The notes under the pieces: model-generated | Database searches by the model: none | Told to the model about the DNA's origin: nothing | Seen by the model: the letters and a program-made list of their open reading frames with translations, nothing else | NCBI RefSeq assembly: GCF_001510715.1 | Contig: NZ_LMTJ01000006.1 | Coordinates: 62,001-126,000 of the forward strand | Direction of reading: 5' to 3' | DNA length: 64,000 bases | From: Bacillus sp. FJAT-29814 | Lineage (GTDB): Bacteria > Bacillota > Bacilli > Bacillales > Cytobacillaceae | Translations under genes and position numbers: made by a program | In this document: piece after piece, positions 43,875 to 53,446 of the stretch | How positions within the stretch are numbered: the stretch's first letter is position 1 | Layout of the letters: each line of letters opens with the position of its first letter

Positions 43875-44861
43875 ATGACAAATCGAATATTTATTAACTT
43901 CCTGCGGATGCCACTTCTTACTCGAATACTGCTGATTGCCATTCTTGTTTTTCTGATATTCGGAATCTCGATTCATTTTCTCGAGCCTGACACCTTTCCA
44001 ACGATTTTTGATGGGATTTGGTGGGCCATCATTACGGCATCAACCGTAGGTTATGGGGATTTTGTTCCTCATTCCGTCTTAGGAAGACTTACCGCATTAA
44101 TCCTGATTTTAATTGGAGTCGGTGTTGTTTCCTCCTATTTTGGGACGCTTGCTGCTGCTGCCGTCACAAAGCAAGATGCCTTTGTTGAAGGGAAAATCCC
44201 GTTTAAAGGCAAGGGGCATATCATTATTATTGGCTGGAATGAACGTTCCCGGGAGTTAATAAATAAACTTACAAAAATGTCTTATCCGCAAATGATTGTC
44301 CTGATTGATGAAACGCTGGAGGAAAATCCGGTGGTATCAAGGTTTGTCCATTTTATCAAAGGGAAGGCCCATGTGGACGATACGATTGTTAAAAGTGATA
44401 TTAACAATGCAGAAAAGGTGCTAATCACCGCAGACCGCGGCAATAACGAGCTGCAGGCAGATATGAACAGTATTCTTACCTTGCTGACGATTAAAGGCTT
44501 ATGTGCCAATGTAAAATGTATCGTTGAAATATTAACAGCGGAGCAGGTAATTAACGCAAAACGAGCTGGGGCGGATGAGGTGATTCAATCCAATAAGCTA
44601 ACGAGTGTGTTTATGGTCAACAGCCTGCACACGGGTGGTGACGGGCTGCTTTCGGAGCTTGTGAACGAGCTGGAGGAAAGCCGGGTTACTGCCGTTTCCC
44701 TTTCAGAGAAGGAGATTGGAAGGTCCTTTAGAGAATTGTGTCAAGCAAAGCTAACGGAAGGCTTTGTGATAGTCGGAATCAAAAGAGGGGAGGAAACCAT
44801 TTTGAATCCTCCCCATTCGTCAAAGCTCGAAGAAGCCGATCAGCTATTATTGATAAAGTGA
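43875..44861 (+). CDS. yugO: YugO-type potassium channel with RCK/TrkA-N domain
   Basis: 328 residues. Two membrane helices flank a pore with the ASTVGYGDF selectivity filter near residue 60; a TrkA-N/RCK cytoplasmic domain starts at KGHIIIIGWNERSRELI near 115. In B. subtilis YugO gates K+ flux in biofilm electrical signalling and works with MstX. No MstX-like gene precedes it here. ATG 43875 is 7 nt after GAGGTG. The neighbours yugN, pgi, yugJ and yugI keep the B. subtilis order. Confidence 0.93.
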   Translation: MTNRIFINFLRMPLLTRILLIAILVFLIFGISIHFLEPDTFPTIFDGIWWAIITASTVGYGDFVPHSVLGRLTALILILIGVGVVSSYFGTLAAAAVTKQDAFVEGKIPFKGKGHIIIIGWNERSRELINKLTKMSYPQMIVLIDETLEENPVVSRFVHFIKGKAHVDDTIVKSDINNAEKVLITADRGNNELQADMNSILTLLTIKGLCANVKCIVEILTAEQVINAKRAGADEVIQSNKLTSVFMVNSLHTGGDGLLSELVNELEESRVTAVSLSEKEIGRSFRELCQAKLTEGFVIVGIKRGEETILNPPHSSKLEEADQLLLIK

Positions 44862-44866
44862 AACTT

Positions 44867-45052
44867 CAATCAGTGGGGGGTTTTTTCCACCCCCACTGAT
44901 TGTTAGTTGAGGCCAGCAGGATGCTGGTCACGCAGACGTTGCCATAGGCGTATTTAGTCTGCGTTCATTATTTCGGACATTTACGGGCAGTTATCTCCCA
45001 CCTATACGTCTTCGATTTGTCTTAGTATTAAGGTGGGGGTCTTACTGCCCGT
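44867..45052. ncRNA. Highly structured intergenic element, possible ncRNA or mobile-element relic
   Basis: At least five stems occur in 186 bp: a perfect 13-bp pair (CAATCAGTGGGGG at 44867-44879 with 44890-44902), CCAGC/GCTGG at 44913-44927, CGCAGAC/GTCTGCG (44931-44963), ACGGGCAGT/ACTGCCCGT (44983-45052) enclosing CCCACCT/AGGTGGG (44997-45037). Stems are too regular for chance. It occupies the yugO-yugN gap. The family is unknown to me; a dispersed Bacillaceae repeat is plausible. Confidence 0.6.
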
Positions 45053-45072
45053 TAATGTGGGATAAAATAAGG

Positions 45073-45480
45073 TTAATCCGATAGGAGCACCGACTCCAAT
45101 TCTGCAACAAGCGCCTGGCCGATTTCCTGATAGCGGTCAGGGAGATTCGCATCTTTGTCTTCAGGCTCCTGAAACTGGCTAAAACTGCCTGAGAACACGC
45201 CTGCAGTTCCCTGTTGGTCAATTCCTGCCTCAAACTGGTGAGACAGCAAAAACGGCCTTCCAAGCTCCACCGTGCAGTCTCTCATATCAAGCTGGCCATC
45301 GACCGCCGTAAACGGCAATCTTAAATATTGATAGCCATCATGCTCATTGATTTTGTAATCAAAGAATCCACGATCATAATCCCAATTCCCGCCAATCGAA
45401 TACCCGATTGGTTTTAATTTTTGTTCCAGTTTATACAAATCAAACTGCTTGCCTTCAACCTTTGATTGCAATTGGATCAT
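45073..45480 (-). CDS. yugN: YugN-like family protein
   Basis: 135 residues, mixed alpha/beta with no membrane segment. MIQLQSKVEGKQFDLYKLEQ, the GGNWDYDRGFFDYKINEHDGYQYLRLPF central stretch and ELGRPFLLSHQFEAG are typical of the YugN-like family of Bacillaceae, whose function is unknown. It is convergent with yugO and upstream pgi is on the same strand, as in B. subtilis. ATG 45480 follows AAAGGGGG. The assignment rests on both sequence and position. Confidence 0.88.
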   Translation of the reverse strand: MIQLQSKVEGKQFDLYKLEQKLKPIGYSIGGNWDYDRGFFDYKINEHDGYQYLRLPFTAVDGQLDMRDCTVELGRPFLLSHQFEAGIDQQGTAGVFSGSFSQFQEPEDKDANLPDRYQEIGQALVAELESVLLSD

Positions 45481-45532
45481 TCTGATACCCCCTTTAAATC
45501 AATCATTTTAGTTTTCCCCATTTTGAAAAATA

Positions 45533-45568
45533 AAAAAAGTGCCGGCCTAAAATGGCCAAGCACTTTTT
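45533..45568. terminator. Terminator after pgi
   Basis: AAAAAGTGCCGGCC (ending 45547) and GGCCAAGCACTTTTT (from 45554) pair around a 6-nt loop with one mismatch. T-runs occur on both strands, so it may work in both directions. Confidence 0.85.
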
Positions 45569-45576
45569 CATAAATG

Positions 45577-46926
45577 TTATTTCAACCGCTTTTCTAGTTC
45601 CGCTTTTTTCTCTTCAAAGCCTGGTTTGCCAAGGAGGGCAAACATATTGACCTTGTATGCCTCGACGCCTGGCTGGTCAAATGGGTTGACTCCGAGGAGA
45701 TAGCCGCTCATTGCGCAGGCTTTTTCAAAGAAATAGACAAGATAGCCGAACGTATACTCATCCACAGCTGGAATCGTTACGATCAAATTCGGCACGCCCC
45801 CATCTGTGTGGGCAAGCATGGTTCCTTCAAATGCTTTATTATTGACGAAATCAACCGTCTGGCCTGCAAGATAATTAAGGCCGTCGAGGTCGTTGTCCAC
45901 TGCCTCAACTGTCAGTTCATGGCGCGGCTTTTCAACCTTAATAATGGTTTCGAATAAATCGCGGCGACCTTCTTGAATGTATTGGCCTAATGAGTGAAGG
46001 TCGGTAGAAAAATTCGCCGATGAAGGGAAAATTCCCTTTTGGTCCTTTCCTTCACTTTCACCAAACAGCTGCTTCCACCACTCAGAAAAATATTGCAGCC
46101 CCGGCTCGTAGTTAATCAGCATCTCAATGGTTTTTCCTTTATTGTAAAGGGCATTTCTGACCGCGGCATATTGATAGGCGAGATTTTCCTCAAGCTCGGA
46201 ATGTCCGAAATCTTCCTGAGCTTTTGCGGCACCTTCCATCATTTTTTCAATATCAGCACCGCTAACAGCTATTGGCAATAAACCGACAGCTGTTAAAACG
46301 GAATAACGGCCGCCGACATCGTCAGGAATCACAAATGTTTCGTAGCCTTCTTCGGTTGCCAGTGTCTTTAACGCACCTCTGGCCTTATCTGTGGTGGCAT
46401 AGATACGTTTGCGCGCCTCCTCGGCACCGTATTTTTCTTCCAAAAGCTTTCGGAAAATCCGGAAAGCAATCGCTGGTTCTGTTGTAGTTCCTGATTTTGA
46501 AATGACATTGATGGAAAAATCCTTCCCATCGAGGAGATCCATAACATCTCTCATATAAGTAGAGCTAATATTATTTCCGGCAAACACAATTTGCGGAGTG
46601 GAGCGCTTTTCTTTTGGCAGGGCGTTGTAAAAGCTATGTTGCAACATTTCAATTGCAGCGCGTGCTCCCAAATAGGAACCGCCGATGCCGATCACGATAA
46701 GGATATCCGAATCAGACTTGATCTTTTCCGCGGCCTTTTGAATCCTGGAAAATTCCTCCTTATCATATTCGGTTGGCAATTCAATCCAGCCTAAAAAGTC
46801 ACTGCCCGCCCCCGTTTTTTCATGCAGGGAATGGTGCGCCACTTTCACCGCATCGCGTAAGTATGTAAGTTCATGTTCTCCAAAGAAGGAGAGTGCTTTT
46901 GAATAGTCAAAATGAACGTGTGTCAT
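45577..46926 (-). CDS. pgi: Glucose-6-phosphate isomerase
   Basis: 449 residues, the usual length for the Bacillus-type enzyme (E. coli Pgi is longer). [17 protein letters not shown] near residue 80, [15 protein letters not shown] near 145 and [18 protein letters not shown] near 285 are the substrate and catalytic regions. It interconverts glucose-6-phosphate and fructose-6-phosphate and so feeds precursors for the exopolysaccharide. ATG 46926; its terminator follows. The upstream gap to yugJ carries a 21-bp repeat tract. Confidence 0.96.
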   Translation of the reverse strand: MTHVHFDYSKALSFFGEHELTYLRDAVKVAHHSLHEKTGAGSDFLGWIELPTEYDKEEFSRIQKAAEKIKSDSDILIVIGIGGSYLGARAAIEMLQHSFYNALPKEKRSTPQIVFAGNNISSTYMRDVMDLLDGKDFSINVISKSGTTTEPAIAFRIFRKLLEEKYGAEEARKRIYATTDKARGALKTLATEEGYETFVIPDDVGGRYSVLTAVGLLPIAVSGADIEKMMEGAAKAQEDFGHSELEENLAYQYAAVRNALYNKGKTIEMLINYEPGLQYFSEWWKQLFGESEGKDQKGIFPSSANFSTDLHSLGQYIQEGRRDLFETIIKVEKPRHELTVEAVDNDLDGLNYLAGQTVDFVNNKAFEGTMLAHTDGGVPNLIVTIPAVDEYTFGYLVYFFEKACAMSGYLLGVNPFDQPGVEAYKVNMFALLGKPGFEEKKAELEKRLK

Positions 46927-47040
46927 GCATGATCCTCCATTTTATTATTTTCATTAACAACTTTATACAAAGCGAGACAGATAATCAAGGCGAAGCCCCT
47001 TGTGTAAGCGCGCCCAATTTCGATGATTTTTTTACAAACT

Positions 47041-47195
47041 GTCGTATGGGCGTGTTTTTTACTGTCGTAGGACCGGGTTTTATTGTCGCAAGAGAGGGTT
47101 TTACTGTCGTATAATCCAGTTTTTCTGTCGTATAACCCTAATCTACTGTCGTAAAGTCCAGTTTCTCTGTCGCATAACCGAGTTTTCCTGTCGAA
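47041..47195. repeat. Eight GTCG(T/C)A units, mostly 21 bp apart
   Basis: GTCGTA/GTCGCA/GTCGAA starts at 47041, 47064, 47085, 47106, 47127, 47148, 47169 and 47190; six of the seven spacings are exactly 21 bp and the first is 23. The preceding CT and T-rich run (TTTTACT or TTTTCT) is also largely constant, while the rest varies. On the minus strand the tract reads as a YDRKTGL-type heptapeptide repeat, but it lies between genes without a proper start. Confidence 0.88.
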
Positions 47196-47201
47196 CCCTA
47201 T

Positions 47202-47232
47202 AAAAAAGGCCCAGACCAACCAGCCTGAGCCT
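47202..47232 (-). terminator. Terminator after yugJ
   Basis: On the minus strand AGGCTCAG pairs with CTGGGCCT (one G-U), loop 10 nt, followed by six Ts. It abuts the 21-bp repeat tract. Confidence 0.88.
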
Positions 47233-47239
47233 CTCTACT

Positions 47240-48403
47240 TTATAATGCAGCCCGATAAATGGCCAGGCAATCTTCTTTGTTGAGCTTAGTAAAATTGCCA
47301 AACTCTCCGTAGACCATGGCACGGTCGGCCATTAATTCAAGCCTACTATCATCGATGTCGTAATCTGCCAGTCTGGATGGAGCATCGATGCTGTTCCAGA
47401 ACTCACGCAGCTTGCGGATGCCTTCAAGACCTGCCTCCTCAGCGGTCTTGCCCTCTGGATTGACACCAAAAACTCTTACGGCAAGCTGTTTAAAGCGCTC
47501 CGGCTTGACATGGAGATTATGCTCCATCCAATGCGGGAACAGGATGGCCAGTCCGCCGCCGTGCGGAATGTCATAAACAGCCGACACCGCATGCTCAAGG
47601 TTGTGGGTAGCCCAATCTCCCCGATAACCCATGTTTAACATACCGTTTAACGCCATCGTGCCACAGTACAGGATCGTTGACCGATGGTCATAGTTTTCCA
47701 AGTCCTCCAGCAGTTTCGGGGCCGTTTCCATGACAGTAATCAATAGCGACTCACACATACGGTCCTGGAATTCGGTTTTTTCTTCGAGATGGAAGTAATG
47801 TTCAAAAACATGCGACATCATGTCAACAATACCATAGATGGTTTGATTTCTCGGGACAGTAAATGTATTAACTGGGTCAAGAATTGAAAATTTCGGGAAG
47901 GTCAGTGGACTGCCCCAGCCATACTTTTCATTCGTTTCCCAGTTGGTGATAACAGAGCCGGAGTTCATTTCCGAACCGGTGGCCGCGAGCGTTAATACAG
48001 TGCCAAAAGGAAGGGCCTCTTTAGCAGAAGCTTTTTTGATTACAAGATCCCATGGATCGCCGTCATATTTTGCTCCGGCCGCAATCAGTTTCGTGCAATC
48101 GATCACACTGCCGCCGCCGACAGCGAGGATAAATTCTACCCCTTCTTGCTTACAAATTTCCACACCTTTGCGGGCCGTTGAAACGCGCGGATTCGGTTCC
48201 ACTCCGGATAGTTCAAAAACCTGAGCATCGATTTCGTTTAAAAGGGACATCACCTTTTCATACAGACCGGACCGCTTGATACTGCCGCCACCATAGACGA
48301 GGAGCACCTTATTTCCGTAGCGCGGAATCTCTGTTTTCAGATGAACCAACTGGTCTTTTCCAAAAATTAATTTGGTTGGATTTTGAAAAATAAAATTTTG
48401 CAT
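47240..48403 (-). CDS. yugJ: YugJ-like iron-containing alcohol dehydrogenase
   Basis: 387 residues of the group III Fe-ADH family. [12 protein letters not shown] near 42, the [10 protein letters not shown] nucleotide loop near 97 and metal ligands in [14 protein letters not shown] near 205 and [23 protein letters not shown] near 270 are visible. Such enzymes reduce aldehydes with NAD(P)H (butanol-dehydrogenase type). ATG 48403 is about 11 nt after AAGGA; the ATG at 48415 sits directly on that site. Order yugN-pgi-yugJ is conserved with B. subtilis. Confidence 0.93.
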   Translation of the reverse strand: MQNFIFQNPTKLIFGKDQLVHLKTEIPRYGNKVLLVYGGGSIKRSGLYEKVMSLLNEIDAQVFELSGVEPNPRVSTARKGVEICKQEGVEFILAVGGGSVIDCTKLIAAGAKYDGDPWDLVIKKASAKEALPFGTVLTLAATGSEMNSGSVITNWETNEKYGWGSPLTFPKFSILDPVNTFTVPRNQTIYGIVDMMSHVFEHYFHLEEKTEFQDRMCESLLITVMETAPKLLEDLENYDHRSTILYCGTMALNGMLNMGYRGDWATHNLEHAVSAVYDIPHGGGLAILFPHWMEHNLHVKPERFKQLAVRVFGVNPEGKTAEEAGLEGIRKLREFWNSIDAPSRLADYDIDDSRLELMADRAMVYGEFGNFTKLNKEDCLAIYRAAL

Positions 48404-48452
48404 ATTCGACACCATCCTTAAATTTTCATTTTGGTTCCATGCGTTAAAAAGT

Positions 48453-49724
48453 TTAAACCCAGCTGCGGAACAGGGAGGCTTCTGACATTTTTCTCACACC
48501 GACCATGTAAGCCGCAAGCCGCATATTGACCTTCCGTGTTCTGGCGGTTTCATACACGACGTTAAAGGCATCAACCAATTTCTGCTGTAACCTGCTAGCT
48601 ACCTCATCTTTGTCCCAATAATAGCCCTGATTATTTTGGACCCATTCAAAATAGGAGACCGTGACGCCGCCCGCACCTGCAAGCACATCGGGCACAAGCA
48701 AAATCCCCCGCTCCGAAAGAATTCTTGTCGCTTCCAAGGTGGTCGGTCCGTTGGCCGCTTCAACCACAATTTCCGCTTTAATATTATGGGCATTTTCAGC
48801 TGTAATTTGATTGGAGACAGCAGCAGGAACCAAAATATCACAGTCTTGCTCAAGCAGTTCCTCATTGCTGATTACTCCATCAAAAAGCGTTGTGACCGTG
48901 CCAAAACTGTCACGGCGCTTTAATAAATAGCCGACATTTAATCCACCCGGCTCATAAAGCGCCCCGTAAACATCCGATATTCCGACAATAATAGCTCCGG
49001 ACTCTTGGAGAAACTTGGCAATATAACTCCCGGCATTGCCAAAACCTTGGATAATGACCCGGGCACCCTTTAATCTGGTTCCATAATTCTTGGCGGCCTG
49101 CTCTATACAAATCGCAACGCCTTTTGCACCGGCGATTTCCCTACCTTCGGAACCGCCGAGTACAAGCGGCTTGCCGGTAATGGCCCCAGAGGAACCATGC
49201 TGCCGCAGGCGGCTGAATTCATCCACCATCCATGCCATAATTTGTGGATTGGTATACATATCCGGTGCCAGGATATCCTTGGCCGGACCAAGAATCTGGC
49301 TAAGGGCCCGTACATATCCCCGGCTTAGCCTCTCCAATTCTCCCATCGACATTGTCCGCGGGTTACAGATGACGCCGCCTTTGCCTCCCCCAAACGGCAA
49401 GCCTGCAATCCCGCATTTCAGACTCATCCAGATGGCCTGCGCCTTTACTTCCTCTTCATTTATCTTTGGATGAAATCGGACTCCTCCCATAGTGGGTCCA
49501 AGTGAATCATTATGCTGGGCTCTAAACCCGGTAAACAGCTTCGTTGAGCCATCATCCATTCGAACAGGAATTCTCACTTGTATTGTGCGAAGCGGTTCCG
49601 CTAATAATTGGTACATCCCCTGATGATAGCCTAGCTTTTTAATTGCCTCATGTACCACAACCTGCGTTGATGTAAGAAGGTTAAGCATCTCTTTTTCTTG
49701 TCCATCCCCATCAATATTCCCCAT
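48453..49724 (-). CDS. rocG: NAD-specific glutamate dehydrogenase (RocG/GudB type)
   Basis: 423 residues, matching B. subtilis RocG from end to end. Catalytic lysine in [10 protein letters not shown] near 115, the dinucleotide fold [20 protein letters not shown] near 228, and the C-terminal [14 protein letters not shown] signature are present. It deaminates glutamate to 2-oxoglutarate in arginine/ornithine breakdown; beside rocD (ornithine aminotransferase), RocG is more likely than GudB. The start ATG 49724 has a weak site, so an inner ATG at 49688 is possible. Lies 65 bp after rocD on the same strand. Confidence 0.93.
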   Translation of the reverse strand: MGNIDGDGQEKEMLNLLTSTQVVVHEAIKKLGYHQGMYQLLAEPLRTIQVRIPVRMDDGSTKLFTGFRAQHNDSLGPTMGGVRFHPKINEEEVKAQAIWMSLKCGIAGLPFGGGKGGVICNPRTMSMGELERLSRGYVRALSQILGPAKDILAPDMYTNPQIMAWMVDEFSRLRQHGSSGAITGKPLVLGGSEGREIAGAKGVAICIEQAAKNYGTRLKGARVIIQGFGNAGSYIAKFLQESGAIIVGISDVYGALYEPGGLNVGYLLKRRDSFGTVTTLFDGVISNEELLEQDCDILVPAAVSNQITAENAHNIKAEIVVEAANGPTTLEATRILSERGILLVPDVLAGAGGVTVSYFEWVQNNQGYYWDKDEVASRLQQKLVDAFNVVYETARTRKVNMRLAAYMVGVRKMSEASLFRSWV

Positions 49725-49789
49725 CTTATCGGCACCCCTGGTATTTCTAGATTCGTTTACATTTATTCAGGATGGCACATCGGCACTAG

Positions 49790-50989
49790 TTATCCAAGTA
49801 CCTTTTCAATCCGTTCAATTGCCCAGTCAAGCTCATCCTTAGTAATCACTAGCGGCGGCGCAAATCGGATCACCGTGTCATGGGTTTCTTTACATAACAA
49901 ACCAAGTTCTTTTAATTGTTCACAGTATTTGCGCGCTGCCTCAGTCAGTTCGACTCCGATAAATAAGCCGCGGCCGCGAACATCCTTGATGATTGGATTA
50001 TTGATTTCCTTTAATTGGCTGATAAAATATTCACCAAGCTCCAAAGATCGTTGAGCAAGCTTTTCCTCAACTAAAACATCCAAAGCTGCAAGGGATACCG
50101 CACAAGCCATTGGATTTCCACCGAACGTGGAACCGTGTGAACCCGGATTAAAGACTCCTAAAATATCTTTATTTGCGACGACACAGGAGATTGGGAACAC
50201 CCCTCCGCCAAGGGCCTTGCCGAGAACATACATATCCGGCTGTATACCTTCCCATTCACAGGCAAACATCTTTCCGGTCCGCGCCAGCCCAGCCTGTATT
50301 TCGTCGGCAATGAACAACACATTGTTTTCCTTACATAGTTCATATGCTGCCTTGATATAGCCCTCAGGAGGAATGATGATGCCGGCCTCCCCTTGTATTG
50401 GTTCGATTAAAAACGCAGCTGTGTTTGGGGTAATGGCTGCCCTCAATGCCTCCAAATCTCCATATGGCACAAGCTTTATGCCCGGAAGCATCGGGCCAAA
50501 TCCCCGTTTATATTCTTCCTCTGAAGATAGCGAAACAGCGGTCATTGTCCGGCCATGGAAGTTGCCGATACAACCGATAATTTCCGCCTGGTTCTCAGTG
50601 ATTCCTTTTACGTCATAGCCCCAGCGCCGTGCCGCTTTAAACGCTGTCTCTACCGCTTCAGCACCGGTGTTCATTGGGAGGGCCATTTCTTTATTTGTCA
50701 TCTTGCAGATTTTTTCGTACCAAGGGCCAAGCTGGTCATTATGAAACGCCCGGGATGTCAAAGTAACTCTGTCCGCCTGATCTTTTAAGGCCTGAATAAT
50801 TTTCGGATGACGATGACCTTGGTTTACTGCCGAATAGGCGCTGAGCATATCCATATATTTATTGCCTTCCGGATCCTTTACCCAAACCCCTTCCGCACTT
50901 GAAATCACGATTGGCAGCGGATGATAATTGTGGGCACCATATTTTTCCGTTTGTTCAATAATTCCCTGGGTATTAACATTTGTCGTCAC
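49790..50989 (-). CDS. rocD: Ornithine aminotransferase
   Basis: 399-residue class III PLP aminotransferase. [21 protein letters not shown] near 45, [19 protein letters not shown] near 105, the [12 protein letters not shown] segment near 226 and [16 protein letters not shown] (PLP lysine) near 253 identify OAT. It converts ornithine and 2-oxoglutarate to glutamate semialdehyde and glutamate, the latter handled by the adjacent RocG. The gene pair looks inserted between yugJ and yugI relative to B. subtilis. GTG or ATG near 50989 begins MTTNVNTQG. Confidence 0.95.
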   Translation of the reverse strand: MTTNVNTQGIIEQTEKYGAHNYHPLPIVISSAEGVWVKDPEGNKYMDMLSAYSAVNQGHRHPKIIQALKDQADRVTLTSRAFHNDQLGPWYEKICKMTNKEMALPMNTGAEAVETAFKAARRWGYDVKGITENQAEIIGCIGNFHGRTMTAVSLSSEEEYKRGFGPMLPGIKLVPYGDLEALRAAITPNTAAFLIEPIQGEAGIIIPPEGYIKAAYELCKENNVLFIADEIQAGLARTGKMFACEWEGIQPDMYVLGKALGGGVFPISCVVANKDILGVFNPGSHGSTFGGNPMACAVSLAALDVLVEEKLAQRSLELGEYFISQLKEINNPIIKDVRGRGLFIGVELTEAARKYCEQLKELGLLCKETHDTVIRFAPPLVITKDELDWAIERIEKVLG

Positions 50990-51094
50990 AGCAGCTTCCC
51001 TCCATTTTTACTTTTTATGTATACACATATTTATTGTAGCCTAGCGCAATAAAAGAATGAACAGTTATTAGAAACTTTTTGTTATTCAAGACGC

Positions 51095-51136
51095 AAAAAA
51101 AGCCTGGTTCCTTATTATATGTGCAGGATCCAGGCT
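51095..51136 (-). terminator. Terminator after yugI
   Basis: AGCCTGGATCC and GGAACCAGGCT (one mismatch) form a long stem on the minus strand with TTTTTTT after it. Confidence 0.88.
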
Positions 51137-51152
51137 GTGGGCAAAATGTCTA

Positions 51153-51554
51153 TTATTTTTTTATTAAATCTTCTCGCTGTGACTGGTCAATCCATTCTTG
51201 AAGTTTATCCTTTAAGGTGTTAAAACCTTGCTGGCCCTCAATTTCCGGAACGATAGCAGCAGCCTGGCGCTTTCTTGGGCGCTTCGCCTTCACCACTTGT
51301 TGTGCTGGCGGCTCTTCCGTTGCCTTAATGGACAGGCCGATTTTTCCGGCAGCTTCATCAACTGATAAAACCTTCACCTGTACCTCGTCGCCCACCTTAA
51401 GATGGTCATTAATATCCTTTACATATCCGTGCGTAATTTCCGAAATATGAACAAGACCTTGTGTATTTCCGTTCAATGCGACGAACGCTCCATATGGTTG
51501 AATTCCCGTAACCTTACCCGTTAATATACTTCCAGTTTCGATTTTTTCTGTCAT
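51153..51554 (-). CDS. yugI: S1-domain general stress protein 13 (YugI)
   Basis: 133 residues. A single S1 RNA-binding domain fills residues 1-75: GSILTGKVTGIQPYGAFVAL, then GLVHISEITHGYVKDINDHL and EVQVKVLSVDEAAGKIGLS. A Lys/Arg-rich linker (KAKRPRKRQAA) and a short C-terminal helix follow. GSP13-type proteins bind ribosomes and respond to cold and general stress. ATG 51554 follows an AGGAG-type site. Located next to yugJ in B. subtilis, here split from it by rocG-rocD. Confidence 0.93.
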   Translation of the reverse strand: MTEKIETGSILTGKVTGIQPYGAFVALNGNTQGLVHISEITHGYVKDINDHLKVGDEVQVKVLSVDEAAGKIGLSIKATEEPPAQQVVKAKRPRKRQAAAIVPEIEGQQGFNTLKDKLQEWIDQSQREDLIKK

Positions 51555-51775
51555 GAAAACACTCCTAAGTAAATAAATTTATACCCTTTTATACGCATTA
51601 TAAAATTATACCACAACGTGTGATTGGAATCAAAAATAGAAGCAGCCTAAGATGATAAAAATAACTACATGTCGAAAAACCTTAACATAATGTTCAATTT
51701 TGAGAACGTAAAAATAATAACTTTCCATGATAAAATAATAGTGAGAAACTATCTTTTCTGGGAGAGGTGGACAGG

Positions 51776-51997
51776 ATGAAATCGATTGGTCAAACAATTA
51801 AAGATGCGCGTGAACACCAGAATCTGACCAAGGAAGAACTGGCCCAAAAGGTTCGGGTTGGAACACATACGATTGAAAAGTATGAATCTGGGGAACAAAT
51901 TCCCAGCACTCAAACAATTCTAAAATTGTCTACTGTTTTAGATATACCTGCTGCCGAGCTATTAGCTAAACAACCTGCAGTACCGTCACAAGATTAA
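51776..51997 (+). CDS. Small Xre-family helix-turn-helix regulator
   Basis: 73 residues that are nearly all HTH: MKSIGQTIKDAREHQNLTKEELAQKV, then THTIEKYESGEQIPSTQTILKLSTVLD with the recognition helix. There is only a short tail, so it probably dimerises through the HTH domain itself. ATG 51776 is 8 nt after GAGAGG; GTG 51767 is too close to it. It has an upstream region with a GTTC(8)GAAC imperfect repeat near 51693-51708 and a strong terminator. Target genes are not evident. Confidence 0.85.
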   Translation: MKSIGQTIKDAREHQNLTKEELAQKVRVGTHTIEKYESGEQIPSTQTILKLSTVLDIPAAELLAKQPAVPSQD

Positions 51998-52004
51998 TCA
52001 TGAC

Positions 52005-52033
52005 AAAAGCGGATAAATGATCCGCTTTTTTTA
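52005..52033 (+). terminator. Terminator after the Xre regulator
   Basis: AAAGCGGAT and ATCCGCTTT form a 9-bp stem with a 5-nt loop followed by Ts. Confidence 0.92.
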
Positions 52034-52106
52034 TTTTTCCAAAGTATAGAAGGGGAAAAATCTGGATAACCTGATGACATAAGCTTTCTAGTATTCCCCC
52101 CTTTTT

Positions 52107-52141
52107 GAGCGGACCGCCGTGATGGCAGTTCCGCTTTTTTT
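52107..52141 (+). terminator. Second terminator 70 bp downstream, no gene between
   Basis: AGCGGA (52108-52113) pairs with TCCGCT (52130-52135), with an inner GCC/GGC pairing, then a T-run. No coding region separates it from the previous terminator; it could close a short RNA. Confidence 0.75.
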
Positions 52142-52236
52142 ATTGAAAAATATAGCTCCTATTATTTTCCGATTTGCTCAAAATATTTTATCATAATAAA
52201 TAAGCACGATTAATATTAACAGGTGGTGGAGCATTA

Positions 52237-53400
52237 ATGTCTATGTTTGATGAAAGGATTAACCGTATCAATACCGCTTCCGTCAAATGGGAGTTGACTA
52301 AGCAAATCTTTGGCGAAGCTGATTTGTGGCCGATGTGGGTGGCAGATATGGACTTCAAGCCGCCACATGCCGTCATTGATGCGCTAAGACAGCGGGTTGA
52401 ACACGCTGTTTTTGGCTATACCTTCGTGCCCGACACGGCGACAAAGGCGATTGCAGACTGGCTTGATAAGCGGCACCAATGGACCATCCAGCCGTCATGG
52501 CTCACCTATTGCGGCGGGGTTGTTCAGGCCATCAGCACAGCGATTCAGTCATTTACGAAAGAAGGAGACAGGGTATTGCTGCAATCCCCTGTTTACACAC
52601 CTTTTTTCAATATGATCGAGAAAAATAACCGGGTTGTTGTCAATTCACCGCTTGTACTCGAAGGAAACAGATACAAGATTGATTTTGAAAGTTTTGAGAA
52701 CGCGTTAAAAGAAGGCTGCAGACTGTTCTTGCTATGCAGTCCGCACAATCCGGCCGGACGGGTATGGACCAAAGAGGAGCTTCAAAAAATCGGGGAATTA
52801 TGCTTGCAATATGATTGCATGATCCTTTCCGATGAGATTCATTCCGATCTTATTTATAAACAATACAAGCATATTCCGATTGCATCGTTAAACGAGGAAT
52901 TATCGGAGAAAACCATTACTTTTATTGCACCAAGCAAAACCTTTAATCTTGCCGGCCTGCAGGCATCTGCTGTGGTGATTAAAAACGATGCATTAAGGAA
53001 GCAGTTTAATGCCACCTTAAATCGTCAAGGATTTTTTTCATTAAGTGCGTTGGGCATCACCGGGATGGAAGCCGCCTATCGTGACGGAGAGGCATGGCTG
53101 GACGAGCTGATTGATTATTTACAGGAAAACAAAGACTATTGTTTGGCTTTCATCCAGGAGCATCTGCCGGAAATCACCCCTATCGAATCGGAAGGGACCT
53201 ATTTGCTTTGGCTTAATTGCCGCAAGCTCGGATTGACAGACCAGCAAGTGCAGGATGCGCTGATCCAAAAAGGCAAGCTCGCACTAGAGCCGGGACCTAA
53301 GTACGGGCCAGGGGGAGAAGGATTTGTTCGGGTGAACATCGCCTGCCCGAAGGCTGATGTAATCGAAGGCATGAACCGCCTAAAAAAAGCTTTGAAATAA
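52237..53400 (+). CDS. patB: PatB/MalY-type PLP-dependent C-S lyase/aminotransferase
   Basis: 387 residues of the class I/II aminotransferase MalY/PatB branch. WPMWVADMDFKPP near 30, SPHNPAGRVWTKEEL near 168, DEIHSDLIY near 200 and the PLP lysine in IAPSKTFNLAGLQ near 230 are clear. PatB cleaves cystathionine to homocysteine or performs aminotransfer. It is divergent-free and monocistronic, with ATG 52237 after GGTGGAG. In B. subtilis patB is next to kinB and kapB; kapB is about 5 kb downstream here and kinB is not seen. Confidence 0.92.
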   Translation: MSMFDERINRINTASVKWELTKQIFGEADLWPMWVADMDFKPPHAVIDALRQRVEHAVFGYTFVPDTATKAIADWLDKRHQWTIQPSWLTYCGGVVQAISTAIQSFTKEGDRVLLQSPVYTPFFNMIEKNNRVVVNSPLVLEGNRYKIDFESFENALKEGCRLFLLCSPHNPAGRVWTKEELQKIGELCLQYDCMILSDEIHSDLIYKQYKHIPIASLNEELSEKTITFIAPSKTFNLAGLQASAVVIKNDALRKQFNATLNRQGFFSLSALGITGMEAAYRDGEAWLDELIDYLQENKDYCLAFIQEHLPEITPIESEGTYLLWLNCRKLGLTDQQVQDALIQKGKLALEPGPKYGPGGEGFVRVNIACPKADVIEGMNRLKKALK

Positions 53401-53413
53401 ATTCTCAAATAGG

Positions 53414-53442
53414 AGAACCCGCATGGAATGTGCGGGTTCTTG
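53414..53442 (+). terminator. Terminator after patB
   Basis: AGAACCCGC and GCGGGTTCT form a perfect 9-bp stem with a 9-nt loop and a TTGT tail, lying between the convergent patB and gnd. Confidence 0.8.
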
Positions 53443-53446
53443 TCAT

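Noticed and set aside
25283-47195. CRISPR arrays at the two periodic tracts
   Set aside because: The constant part is only 6-8 bp, units are 21 bp, there is no leader and no cas gene in the window.
46923-47219. 98-residue minus-strand ORF with YDRKTGL heptads
   Set aside because: Also the translation of a 21-bp tract; it runs into the pgi start region and lacks a good ribosome-binding site.
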